From Halostagnicola kamekurae (lineage in GTDB: Archaea; Halobacteriota; Halobacteria; Halobacteriales; Natrialbaceae), in NCBI RefSeq assembly GCF_900116205.1, contig NZ_FOZS01000001.1, positions 124,001 through 188,000 on the forward strand: DNA of 64,000 bases, given 5' to 3'. Both the position numbers and the translations under genes were made by a program. The notes under the pieces are model-generated. The model saw nothing but the letters and a program-made list of their open reading frames with translations, searched no databases and was not told where the DNA came from. Numbering within the stretch: the stretch's first letter is position 1; every line of letters starts with the position of its first letter. Positions 45,769 through 52,898 of the stretch are shown here, piece by piece.

Positions 45769-46297
45769 TACCCACACTCTCCCGGGCTGTCCGAGCCCAC
45801 GTGGGACGTCCAGTCGACCACACTACTCCTCGTTTTGGGAATACTGGTACCATCTTCGGACTCGAGCAGCTGCTATCTCTCTCGGAGACTCTATTCTCAC
45901 ACCTCTCTTTCCAGTGGATCAGTCTCGAACACTTCGAACTCGACAGGCTATCCGAATTCACAGTTCGAAAGGCTATCCGCACCCACTATTTGAGGATCTA
46001 TTCACATCTGCTGTTTGAGAGGCCGTTTCGCGAATTTCGAGTGCACTCAGCTTGTGTTCTCTGGACGTAGCCTCTCACGTTCTCCCGTTACTCTCAATTT
46101 CCAGCTCTCCCAATTATCTCCGTTTAGTCTTTTGTGTCGGATCGCTCCAGCCATATCCGAATCGTTTCTTAGTACTACTGTCTCGGCTACGACAGTCTCA
46201 TTGCTGTTGGATGCTCAATACGTCTGACGTAGGCTTAAGTGAGTTCAGTTCCGTAGTACGCGCAGATGCGCCACTATGGTGCTGGAGGCCCCCTAGG

Positions 46298-46936
46298 ATG
46301 GGACTGTTAAAAGGACTTAAAGATAGTATCTCTCGCGTTACGGATCGGTTGTTTTCCGAACAGGAGCCAAAACGGATTGGAATCTACGGGCCGCCGAACG
46401 CCGGGAAGACGACGTTAGCGAACCGCATTGCTCGAGACTGGACAGGTGACGCGATCGGGACGGAGAGTCACATTCCACACGAAACGCGCCGCGCACGAAG
46501 AAAGGAAGGAGTCGAAATCGAGCGCAACGGCAAATCCGTGACGATCGATATCGTCGATACGCCCGGTGTCACGACGAAAGTGGACTACGAGGAGTTCACC
46601 GGAGAGATGGAAGAAGACGACGCGATCCGTCGCTCTCGGGAGGCGACCGAAGGCGTCGCAGAGGCCATGCACTGGCTTCGCGAGGACGTCGATGGCGTCA
46701 TTTACGTTCTCGATAGCGCGGAAGATCCGATCACGCAGGTCAATACGATGTTGATCGGAATCATCGAGTCGCGAGAGCTGCCGGTTCTCATCTTCGCGAA
46801 CAAGATCGACCTCGACGACTCGAGTGTCAAACGCATCGAGGACGCGTTCCCACAGCACAAGACCGTCCCGTTGTCGGCCAAAGAAGGCGACAACATGGAC
46901 GAAGTGTACGAGAACATCGCGGAGTACTTCGGGTGA
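46298..46936 (+). CDS. Era-like small GTP-binding protein, origin-associated (OapA-type)
   Basis: A 212-aa GTPase from ATG 46298 (MGLLKGLKDSISRVTDRLF). G1 is GIYGPPNAGKTTLANRI, G3 is IVDTPGVTTKVDYEEF, G4 is FANKIDLDDS and G5 is PLSAKEGDNMDE. A switch I-like segment SHIPHETRRARRKEGVEIE precedes G3. It is the first gene of the three-gene operon next to oriC in many haloarchaea (origin-associated proteins, from memory; naming is tentative). Six bases separate its stop from the DUF2073 gene. A role in replication or in cell-surface processes is not decided by sequence. Confidence 0.88.
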   Translation: MGLLKGLKDSISRVTDRLFSEQEPKRIGIYGPPNAGKTTLANRIARDWTGDAIGTESHIPHETRRARRKEGVEIERNGKSVTIDIVDTPGVTTKVDYEEFTGEMEEDDAIRRSREATEGVAEAMHWLREDVDGVIYVLDSAEDPITQVNTMLIGIIESRELPVLIFANKIDLDDSSVKRIEDAFPQHKTVPLSAKEGDNMDEVYENIAEYFG

Positions 46937-46942
46937 TCTGAG

Positions 46943-47353
46943 ATGCCCAAAGCAACGAACGCAGACGACGGCGATGGCCCGGAACGTCCCGACGGCGTCC
47001 AGATCGACCTCATCAGCGGCGAACGGATGGAGGGGATGGCCAGCATGGAGAAGATCCGGATGATTCTCGACGGCGTCCACGACGGCAACATCGTCATCCT
47101 CGAGGAGGGGCTCTCGCCCGACGAAGAGAGTCGGCTCATCGAGGTGACGATGGCCGAAATCAGTCCCGACGAGTTCAACGGCATCGAGATCGAAACCTAT
47201 CCGAAATCCAGCACCGGCAACTCGTCGATCCTCGGTCGGATCATGGGGAACAACGAATCGACGAACAAACTCACCGTCATCGGACCGGCGAACCAGATCG
47301 AAACCCTTCACAAGGACGAAACGCTCATCAGCGCGCTCGTCAGCCGTAACTAA
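46943..47353 (+). CDS. DUF2073 protein, origin-associated (OapB-type)
   Basis: A 136-aa cytosolic protein with the DUF2073 pattern: GVQIDLISGERMEGMASMEKIRMILDGVHDGNIVILEEGLSPDEESRL, then EIETYPKS and LTVIGPANQIETLHKDETLISALVS. It lies in an operon between the GTPase and the zinc-ribbon protein, and its TAA overlaps the next ATG by one base. Constant linkage with the GTPase suggests they form a complex; the activity is unknown. Confidence 0.85.
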   Translation: MPKATNADDGDGPERPDGVQIDLISGERMEGMASMEKIRMILDGVHDGNIVILEEGLSPDEESRLIEVTMAEISPDEFNGIEIETYPKSSTGNSSILGRIMGNNESTNKLTVIGPANQIETLHKDETLISALVSRN

Positions 47354-48636
47354 TGCCCCACCAGTGTACGAACTGCGGTCGAACGTTTCCCGACGGCTCC
47401 AAAGAGATGCTCTCGGGCTGTCCCGACTGTGGCGGCAACAAGTTCCAGTTTGCACCCGCCTCGACGGGTACCGGGGATCCTGCGGGTAGCTCACAGGGGG
47501 AGTCTGCGAGCACCGCTCCGGACGACTCGAGGACACCACCCGAGCGACCGACCGGCGAGTCGGCCGACAGCGTCGCTGCTCGAGCGGCTGAATCGGTTCG
47601 TGATTTCGTCTCGAGCAGGTCGGACACTCCGAACGCGGAGAATCCGAACCCACAGTCCGGTGAGACCGCTGAATCTGGCGTGGCTGAGCAGTCAACGACC
47701 GAGGCCGAAGTCAGTTCGAAATCAGATGCTGCAGACGTAGCTCGGACGCACCGCTCGGACGAACCGTCTCAGAACGAGAAAACCGACCAGGCCGAGAAAA
47801 CGGACGAGGCCATCACTAGTACGAGCGAGACGACCAAAAACGCGAGTACGGACGAGCCGATTCAAAATACGGCTTCTGGCTGGACGACAGCCAGCGAGAG
47901 CGACGACATCCCATCCTCGAGTGGCGAGTTCCCCGAGTGGCCCGATTCTGCCAGACCGCCCGAAGATCGCTCGACAGCCGTCGCCGACGATGGTGAAACG
48001 ACGTCCTCCGAGGCCAGTTCGAGGGCAACTTCGCCCGGGAGTGAAACGACCTCCTCCAAAACGAGTTCGACGGCGGGTTCCCAACAGAGTTCGTCGATGG
48101 GTTCCCAACAGAACTCGACGGCGGCCGTCGAAGAGGGTTCGACGGCGCCGCCCCAGGATACATCGAAAGCAGCCTCACGGGACGATATCGCCACGTCACA
48201 GAGTGGAACTGCCACGTCACAGGGTGGAACCGCCGCGACGCGGGACGACACCACCTCGTCGACGACACGGACGGAGGCGGAGTCCGAGCGAGCCGACGCC
48301 GATCCGGTCGAGAACGAAGATATCGCTCAGGCCAGCGCACGAAGCGACGTCGTCGGTTCCGACGAACTTCCGGACTCGAGCGACGAGATCGAGGAGGCGA
48401 CCGCGCCGGACCACGGCCGAGTCGTGAGCGAACCGACCGGAGACCAGCCGTCGCTCGAGGAGCTCAGAGCGGAACTCAACGAGCAGTTCGAAAGCATCAA
48501 AATTCTCAAACCCGGCCAGTACGAGCTCAATCTGATGGAACTGTACAACCGCGAGGAGTACATCATCTCGTTGCAGGAAGACGGTCGGTACGTCATCGAC
48601 GTTCCCGACTCTTGGCGGGACGGTACAGATGAGTAA
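47353..48636 (+). CDS. Zinc-ribbon protein with long disordered middle, origin-associated (OapC-type)
   Basis: A 427-aa protein. The N-terminal zinc ribbon (QCTNCGRTF at C5/C8 and SGCPDCGG at C23/C26) is followed by about 340 disordered residues dominated by Ser, Thr, Glu, Asp and Ala (TSSKTSSTAGSQQSSSMGSQQ). A conserved C-terminal domain of ~60 residues (LEELRAELNEQFESIKILKPGQYELNLMELYNREEYIISLQ) ends it. The domain pair matches the protein that follows DUF2073 at haloarchaeal origins. The long linker could bring DNA- or protein-bound ends together. Confidence 0.83.
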   Translation: MPHQCTNCGRTFPDGSKEMLSGCPDCGGNKFQFAPASTGTGDPAGSSQGESASTAPDDSRTPPERPTGESADSVAARAAESVRDFVSSRSDTPNAENPNPQSGETAESGVAEQSTTEAEVSSKSDAADVARTHRSDEPSQNEKTDQAEKTDEAITSTSETTKNASTDEPIQNTASGWTTASESDDIPSSSGEFPEWPDSARPPEDRSTAVADDGETTSSEASSRATSPGSETTSSKTSSTAGSQQSSSMGSQQNSTAAVEEGSTAPPQDTSKAASRDDIATSQSGTATSQGGTAATRDDTTSSTTRTEAESERADADPVENEDIAQASARSDVVGSDELPDSSDEIEEATAPDHGRVVSEPTGDQPSLEELRAELNEQFESIKILKPGQYELNLMELYNREEYIISLQEDGRYVIDVPDSWRDGTDE

Positions 48637-48689
48637 CTCCTGACGGGACGCTTCCGACGAGTAGGGTGTAACGCGCCGCCGGAGCCCAC

Positions 48690-48712
48690 TCCACTCGAAA
48701 CGAAGGGGTATA
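48690..48712 (+). promoter_or_regulatory. ORB-like element beyond the oap operon
   Basis: CTCCACTCGAAACGAAGGGG followed by TAT, 20 of 23 matching ORB3, including all of TCGAAACGAAGGGGT. It is intergenic, about 3 kb from ORB3 and in the same orientation. It may be a distal Orc1 site flanking the whole origin locus. Confidence 0.65.
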
Positions 48713-48781
48713 CTCGGACTCGGACAGATTCGTGGATTGTCCGTGCTCTTTTACCGATCACCGACCCCTATCACCATGACA

Positions 48782-48835
48782 GACTCTACACTGGTGACTG
48801 ACTCTACACCGGTGACCAACTCTACACAGGTGACC
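48782..48835 (+). repeat. Three tandem 18-bp repeats
   Basis: Copies at 48782-48799, 48800-48817 and 48818-48835, with unit form GACTCTACACNGGTGACN. They lie between the distal ORB-like box and the promoter of the microprotein gene. The frame through them could code for a 6-residue repeat, but the promoter position argues that they are not translated. Confidence 0.8.
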
Positions 48836-48904
48836 GACCGCTATAGGTACCTGTTCGACTCGAGAGCGACGATCGATCGCTCCCCCAGTGCAGCGGAGAA
48901 AGAT

Positions 48905-48912
48905 GGATTTAA
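48905..48912 (+). promoter_or_regulatory. TATA box for the microprotein gene
   Basis: GGATTTAA stands 26-33 bases upstream of ATG 48938. It fits leaderless transcription and decides the start of the 29-aa gene over upstream in-frame ATGs at 48737 and 48776. Confidence 0.6.
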
Positions 48913-48937
48913 GCGACGTGACCGAGACGAATTCGGT

Positions 48938-49027
48938 ATGAGTACTGCAACCAAGATCGTTCTCACGACGGTCGCCGCATCGGCGTTGCTGTCGATCCTG
49001 CTCGTCTTCCAGACAGTCTTCATCTGA
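48938..49027 (+). CDS. 29-aa single-helix membrane microprotein
   Basis: MSTATKIVLTTVAASALLSI then LLVFQTVFI: one hydrophobic helix with a short N-terminus. Its TGA shares one base with the ATG of the next gene (TGATG), so it is translationally coupled to it. The start is supported by the TATA box at 48905-48912. The frame is open upstream to 48737, but that part includes the tandem repeats. Function unknown. Confidence 0.65.
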   Translation: MSTATKIVLTTVAASALLSILLVFQTVFI

Positions 49028-49815
49028 TGTTCGAGGAGCGTGACCTGTCGAGTCCGGTGCGAGCCGCTCGAGCGGAGTACGCACCGACGACTCTGGTTTT
49101 CGACTGCGAACAGGATTTCGAGACGCTCCCGCCGGCACAGGCTGAAGAACTCGGACTCGTCGTCGAGTCGCTCGACCCGGCGACGTATCCGCAGTCGTGG
49201 CTTCCCGACGATGCGCCCGAACTGCTCTCTCGGTACGTCGGGTCCGACTTTACGATCGGCATGCCGGGCGATGGAAGCGTCGTCTGGACGCGACAGACCG
49301 ATCCCCCGGTCGTTCTCGTCAAACCTCGAGTCGAGGGCTCTCCGGACGAATTCATCGACTTCTTGCTCGCTGAGGCGTTCGTCGAGCTCTCACTCGACGT
49401 TCCGGAACACTTCATCGGGTTCTTCGAAGCACAGTACGCCGACCTCTCGAGCGTGACCCCGCGTGGACCGAACTCGACCTATCAGATCGCGGCGGCGTTG
49501 TTCGACGCCTGGACGGGTCTCCAGACGCGAGCGGAGTTCGCCGACTGGCACGCGGACCATCCCGAACTCGCCAGCGCGTGGCAGGACGCGGGCTCGAGTC
49601 TCGAAGAACGCGTCGGCGAACTTCCGCGTGCGGTCGCTCGCGGGGAGACGGACTTCGCCGATGCGACGGAGCTAGCGTGTGCCGCGATCAAACACGCGAT
49701 CGAGTTACCGGCGCCGTTCGGCGCGCTCGATACGCAGGCCTACCGAGATCACGGCCCCGAGTACGGGATCCAGTGGGCCAAAAAGACCTTCGACGCGCTC
49801 GAGGACGAGTCGTAA
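49027..49815 (+). CDS. DUF7089-like hypothetical protein
   Basis: A 262-aa soluble acidic protein (MFEERDLSSPVRAARAEYAPTTLVFDCEQDFETLPPAQAEEL). It is rich in helices with conserved-looking aromatic runs (EYGIQWAKKTFDALED at the end). It resembles an uncharacterised haloarchaeal family (DUF7089, tentative). Coupled to the upstream microprotein by a one-base overlap. Confidence 0.72.
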   Translation: MFEERDLSSPVRAARAEYAPTTLVFDCEQDFETLPPAQAEELGLVVESLDPATYPQSWLPDDAPELLSRYVGSDFTIGMPGDGSVVWTRQTDPPVVLVKPRVEGSPDEFIDFLLAEAFVELSLDVPEHFIGFFEAQYADLSSVTPRGPNSTYQIAAALFDAWTGLQTRAEFADWHADHPELASAWQDAGSSLEERVGELPRAVARGETDFADATELACAAIKHAIELPAPFGALDTQAYRDHGPEYGIQWAKKTFDALEDES

Positions 49816-49899
49816 CGTTCACCGTTTTCCGACGGCGTTAGAACTTTGCAGCGCCAATCCCGGCGAGTTCGAACTCGTCCACTGGTGATTCCGACGGCG

Positions 49900-50478
49900 T
49901 TAGAACTCCGCAGCGACGGTTCCGTCCGCGTCGAGGTCGATCACGCCGTCGAAGCGGTCGCGAAACGCGTCGACGATTTCGTCGTCGTGGACCTCCTCGG
50001 AGAGGTGAAAGAGCCCGATCGCGTCGTACTCCGCGAGCAGTTCGAGAATCGAATCGACGGCATCGAGCGCCGCCTCGTCGTCGGCGTAGTAGGCGAGTTC
50101 CGTGACCGAGTCGATGCTGACGCGGAGTTTCCCCTCGTGTGCGTCGAGGAAGCCTTCGATGTGCTCGAGGATGCCGTCGATGTCGTCCGGTGCGCTGACG
50201 TAGTGGACCGTATCGCTCGAGCGGCGGGAGTGCCCTCGTTCGATACTCAGCGTGTCGAGTATCTCCGCGGATTCCTCGTCGACGTCGTAGTACTCGAGTT
50301 TCTGTCGGACCTCGCGGGCGGTCGTTCGAGTCGAGACGACCAGAAACTTGTCGGTGTCCGTCTTGAAAAAATCGGTATCGATTCGGTCGGTTTCGCCCGT
50401 GCTCGGATGAAGAAGTAGTACGCCGGTACCGCCCGGGACCGTCGGCGGTGTCTCATCGATGTCGAGAGTATACTCCAT
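49900..50478 (-). CDS. DUF7090-like protein with degenerate RecA/KaiC-type fold
   Basis: A 192-aa protein from ATG 50478 (MEYTLDIDETPPTVPGGTGVLLLHPSTGETDRIDTDFFKT). The alternating strands and helices (FLVVSTRTTAREVRQKLEYYDVDEE, KLRVSIDSVTELAYYADDEAALDAVDSILELL) resemble KaiC-like or DUF835 proteins, but the Walker A loop is replaced by LLHPSTGETDR without GKT, so ATP use is unlikely. Probably regulatory. Its 3' end is partly duplicated just downstream (see findings). Confidence 0.7.
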   Translation of the reverse strand: MEYTLDIDETPPTVPGGTGVLLLHPSTGETDRIDTDFFKTDTDKFLVVSTRTTAREVRQKLEYYDVDEESAEILDTLSIERGHSRRSSDTVHYVSAPDDIDGILEHIEGFLDAHEGKLRVSIDSVTELAYYADDEAALDAVDSILELLAEYDAIGLFHLSEEVHDDEIVDAFRDRFDGVIDLDADGTVAAEF

Positions 50479-50570
50479 ATTGAGGGTATCAACTTCCGGG
50501 ATCGACTTAAGCGTGCGGATGTATCGAACGTGGTAGGGTTGCGAGCGTTGAGACTCCACAGACAGCAGGT

Positions 50571-50682
50571 CTGTGAATGCTTCGGTTGCGCGGCTGTAAA
50601 CTGTGAATGCGTAACTTCGCGGGCTGTGAGTCTGTAGTAAGCTTTGAATGTGTAGACTGCGCAGGCTGTAAGTCTGTGAGTG
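50571..50682. repeat. Degenerate tandem repeats, about 30-41 bp
   Basis: Three units starting CTGTGAATGC (50571), CTGTGAATGC (50601) and CTTTGAATGT (50642). The last two are 41 bp apart and share GGGCTGT-AGTCTGT parts. The first unit lacks about 11 bp. They lie upstream of the operator-like palindrome at 50779. Confidence 0.65.
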
Positions 50683-50778
50683 CTATGGGAAAAGGGCGAG
50701 AGGTGGGACAGCTTACGGCTGGTCTCCGTCCGATGCCCAGGGACGCGTCCCAGCCGGGACCTCTCTACACTCTATTTT

Positions 50779-50792
50779 TTAGGCGAGCCTAA
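50779..50792. promoter_or_regulatory. DtxR/IdeR-like palindromic operator next to a TATA-like run
   Basis: TTAGGCGAGCCTAA is a palindrome with a 2-bp centre and closely resembles the half-site TTAGGTTAGCCTAA of DtxR-family metal repressors. It overlaps TCTATTTTTT (50771-50780), a possible TATA element. The next gene starts at 50994. Metal regulation is inferred from the motif only. Confidence 0.5.
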
Positions 50793-50993
50793 AGTATCTG
50801 TCGGTCGACTGTATCACTGTTTTCGCGGCGACGGACACAGCTGCTTTTCGGTCACCGATCCCGTTCTCACATTGGTTCGTGAGGCCGTCCGTCGCCGTCG
50901 CGGCTTGCAATCCAGTGTGGCTTGCAGTCCAGTGATGCGAACGCGAGTCCAGCGATGCGAACGCGTTTTGTCATTCGCGCCGTATCGTCACCC

Positions 50994-51674
50994 ATGAGTG
51001 TTCGCGAGGAGTTCGACGAGTGGGCCACGGACGGCCGCGACAAGGGAATGGAGGATCGCCACTGGCACACCGCAAAGCACGCGCTCGCCAGGATGCCGGT
51101 CGAGCCCGGCGACACCGTCCTCGATCTCGGCTGTGGCAGTGGATATGCCGGTCGCGCGATTCGAGACACCAACGACGCGGGTCGGGTCTACGGACTGGAC
51201 GGCTCCCCGGAAATGGCGTCGAACGCTGGAGCCTATACGTCCGACCCGCAGGTCGGGTTCGTCGTCGGCGACTTCGGCTCGCTGCCGTTCGAGACGGACT
51301 CGATCGATCACGTCTGGTCGATGGAAGCGTTTTACTACGCGGCGGACCCCCACGAGGCCCTCGAGGAAATCGCCCGCGTACTCGCGCCCGGCGGGACCTT
51401 CTACTGCGCCGTCAACTACTACGAGGAGAACGTCCACTCCCACGAGTGGCAGGAGTTCATCTCCGTCGAGATGACTCGCTGGTCCCGCGAGCAGTATCGG
51501 GACGCCTTCCGAGCGGCGGGTCTGTCGGTCGCGGCCCAGGACAACATTCCGGATCGCGAGATCACGATCCCGGCCGAAGCCGAGTTCCCGATCGACGACT
51601 GGGACACTCGAGACGCGATGGTCGAACGCTATCGAGAGTACGGCACCCTCCTCACCGTCGGCGTCGCACTCTGA
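50994..51674 (+). CDS. Class I SAM-dependent methyltransferase
   Basis: A 226-aa enzyme starting MSVREEFDEWATDGRDKGMED. SAM motif I is TVLDLGCGSGYAGRAI (~38-53), motif II is RVYGLDGSPEM, motif post-II is GFVVGDFGSLPFETDSIDHVWSMEAFYYAADPHEALEEIARVLAPGG. It resembles UbiE/COQ5-like small-molecule methyltransferases; the substrate is unknown. ATG 50994 is chosen because the upstream open frame (to 50922) contains short DNA repeats. A 200-bp leader separates it from the operator-like site at 50779. Confidence 0.85.
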   Translation: MSVREEFDEWATDGRDKGMEDRHWHTAKHALARMPVEPGDTVLDLGCGSGYAGRAIRDTNDAGRVYGLDGSPEMASNAGAYTSDPQVGFVVGDFGSLPFETDSIDHVWSMEAFYYAADPHEALEEIARVLAPGGTFYCAVNYYEENVHSHEWQEFISVEMTRWSREQYRDAFRAAGLSVAAQDNIPDREITIPAEAEFPIDDWDTRDAMVERYREYGTLLTVGVAL

Positions 51675-51830
51675 ACGTCTCGAACCCCTCTATTTCCACT
51701 CGAGATCGTGTCAGCCCGCACAAATCGGGAGCAAACGATCGAACGCTATCCTTTCGGGATGCGGTCGCTCGAGTCGAAATGGTCCCCTTTTCCAGCGTGA
51801 AACGATCCTCTATTCCCAACGTGTGATTGG

Positions 51831-52409
51831 TCACTCCTCGAATCGCTCGCCCGCCGGAATCGTCACCTCGAGCCAGTTCTCCTCGGGCGGGAGCGGACAG
51901 TCGAACGTCTCGCTGTAGGCACAAAACGGCGTGTACGCCAGGTTCAGATCGAGGACGACATCCTCGCCGTCCTCGAGGTCGCGATCCGGCGACAGTTCCA
52001 TGTACCGTCCCCCCTCGTACGTCTGCTGGCCAGTCGTCTTGTCTCGAAACGGGATAAAAAGCGGCTCTTCTTCGGGCCGCTCCATCTGGTAGGCCGCCAG
52101 TTCGTAGCTCCCGTCGGACAGCTCCGGGTCGTCTCGCTCGAGGTCGAACGAGAGCGTTGCGACTCGGAGGTATCTGACCTCTCTCCCCGTCGTCGTGTCC
52201 ATCGTCACCGGGTCGGGATCGTCGTGGACCGACACGGTCGCGTGAACTCGATAATCGGCGTCCGGATCGAAGTACTCGAGCCCGGAGAACGCCTCGCGCT
52301 CTTCCGGCGGGATTGGCGACTGGGGATGCTCGGCGAAGAACTCGTCTTTCTCGTCGCGTTTGTCCTCGAGTTCCGCTCGCCACGTGTCGACGTCGAACGA
52401 ATTGCTCAT
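51831..52409 (-). CDS. DUF1684 family protein
   Basis: A 192-aa acidic protein with the DUF1684 pattern: WRAELEDKRDEKDEFFAEHPQSPIPPEEREAFSGLEYFDPD, LFIPFRDKTTGQQTYEGGRYMEL and LNLAYTPFCAYSETFDCPLPPEENWLEVTIPAGE. The conserved KTTGxxTYxGGRY and NPYCAY-like elements are typical. The family occurs in bacteria and haloarchaea; the biochemical role is unknown. No signal peptide is seen. Confidence 0.88.
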   Translation of the reverse strand: MSNSFDVDTWRAELEDKRDEKDEFFAEHPQSPIPPEEREAFSGLEYFDPDADYRVHATVSVHDDPDPVTMDTTTGREVRYLRVATLSFDLERDDPELSDGSYELAAYQMERPEEEPLFIPFRDKTTGQQTYEGGRYMELSPDRDLEDGEDVVLDLNLAYTPFCAYSETFDCPLPPEENWLEVTIPAGERFEE

Positions 52410-52490
52410 AGGAATCGTACCGGCCGCGGACTCGAGTGGGTTGTGGTTTCGAAGTCGGATGCGGTTCGAAAGCGACCGACGAATCGATCG

Positions 52491-52730
52491 CTACTCGGCG
52501 ATCGTGAGGATACCGTTTTTCACCGAGATGTCGCTCGCGTCGGCCGGCAGTTCGAACTCGAACTGCTCGTCGTCGGTGACGACGATCACCGTGTCGTCGA
52601 TCACGTCGACCGTGATGTCGCCTGCCCCAACGCCGAAATCGACCGCGATTACCGCGCTGTCGTCGTAGTCGTAGGTCCGAACGGTGGCACCGTGTCGGTC
52701 GACGTCTCGCAGTTGTTTTGGGACTCTCAT
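52491..52730 (-). CDS. Short Hsp20-like (DUF7127-type) protein
   Basis: A 79-aa all-beta protein (MRVPKQLRDVDRHGATVRTYDYDDSAVIAVDFGV). The end FEFELPADASDISVKNGILTI matches the C-terminal strand of the alpha-crystallin domain (the GVL-type motif in small heat-shock proteins), but the rest is much shorter than an Hsp20. Probably a chaperone-like or structural relative. It sits alone between DUF1684 and the helicase gene. Confidence 0.75.
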   Translation of the reverse strand: MRVPKQLRDVDRHGATVRTYDYDDSAVIAVDFGVGAGDITVDVIDDTVIVVTDDEQFEFELPADASDISVKNGILTIAE

Positions 52731-52898
52731 ACCATGCCTAGGCGTCCGAGACGTGTAAGCCCCACGCTGGCAGTATCACCCTCCGATTTCTCGGCTCGTT
52801 GACTCTCACTACAGGGGGTTTCTGTATCGTTCAGCGGGCGAGTGTTTATACCGGAAGCCGCGCCTATCGAGGTCCGTCAACGATATGGACGACCGACG

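Larger units (their letters stand above)
45066..46297. other. oriC: Replication origin oriC (oriC1 type)
   Basis: A 1.23-kb intergenic region between orc1 and the oap-type operon. It holds three origin recognition boxes (45077, 45351 and 45714), a G-rich run next to ORB2 (45388-45410), an AT-rich core (45381-45713) and a cluster of CTAG sites. ORB2 and ORB3 are inverted around the AT-rich core, the classic layout for loading two initiators and melting DNA between them. From 45770 to 46290 I see pyrimidine-rich DNA with short repeats (AGGCTATCCG twice near 45947 and 45971) and the operon promoter, but no gene. Confidence 0.9.

Noticed and set aside
48737-48937. N-terminal extension of the microprotein made of DSTxVT repeats
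   Set aside because: A TATA element at 48905-48912 sits inside it at the right distance from ATG 48938, so the repeats are more likely untranslated.
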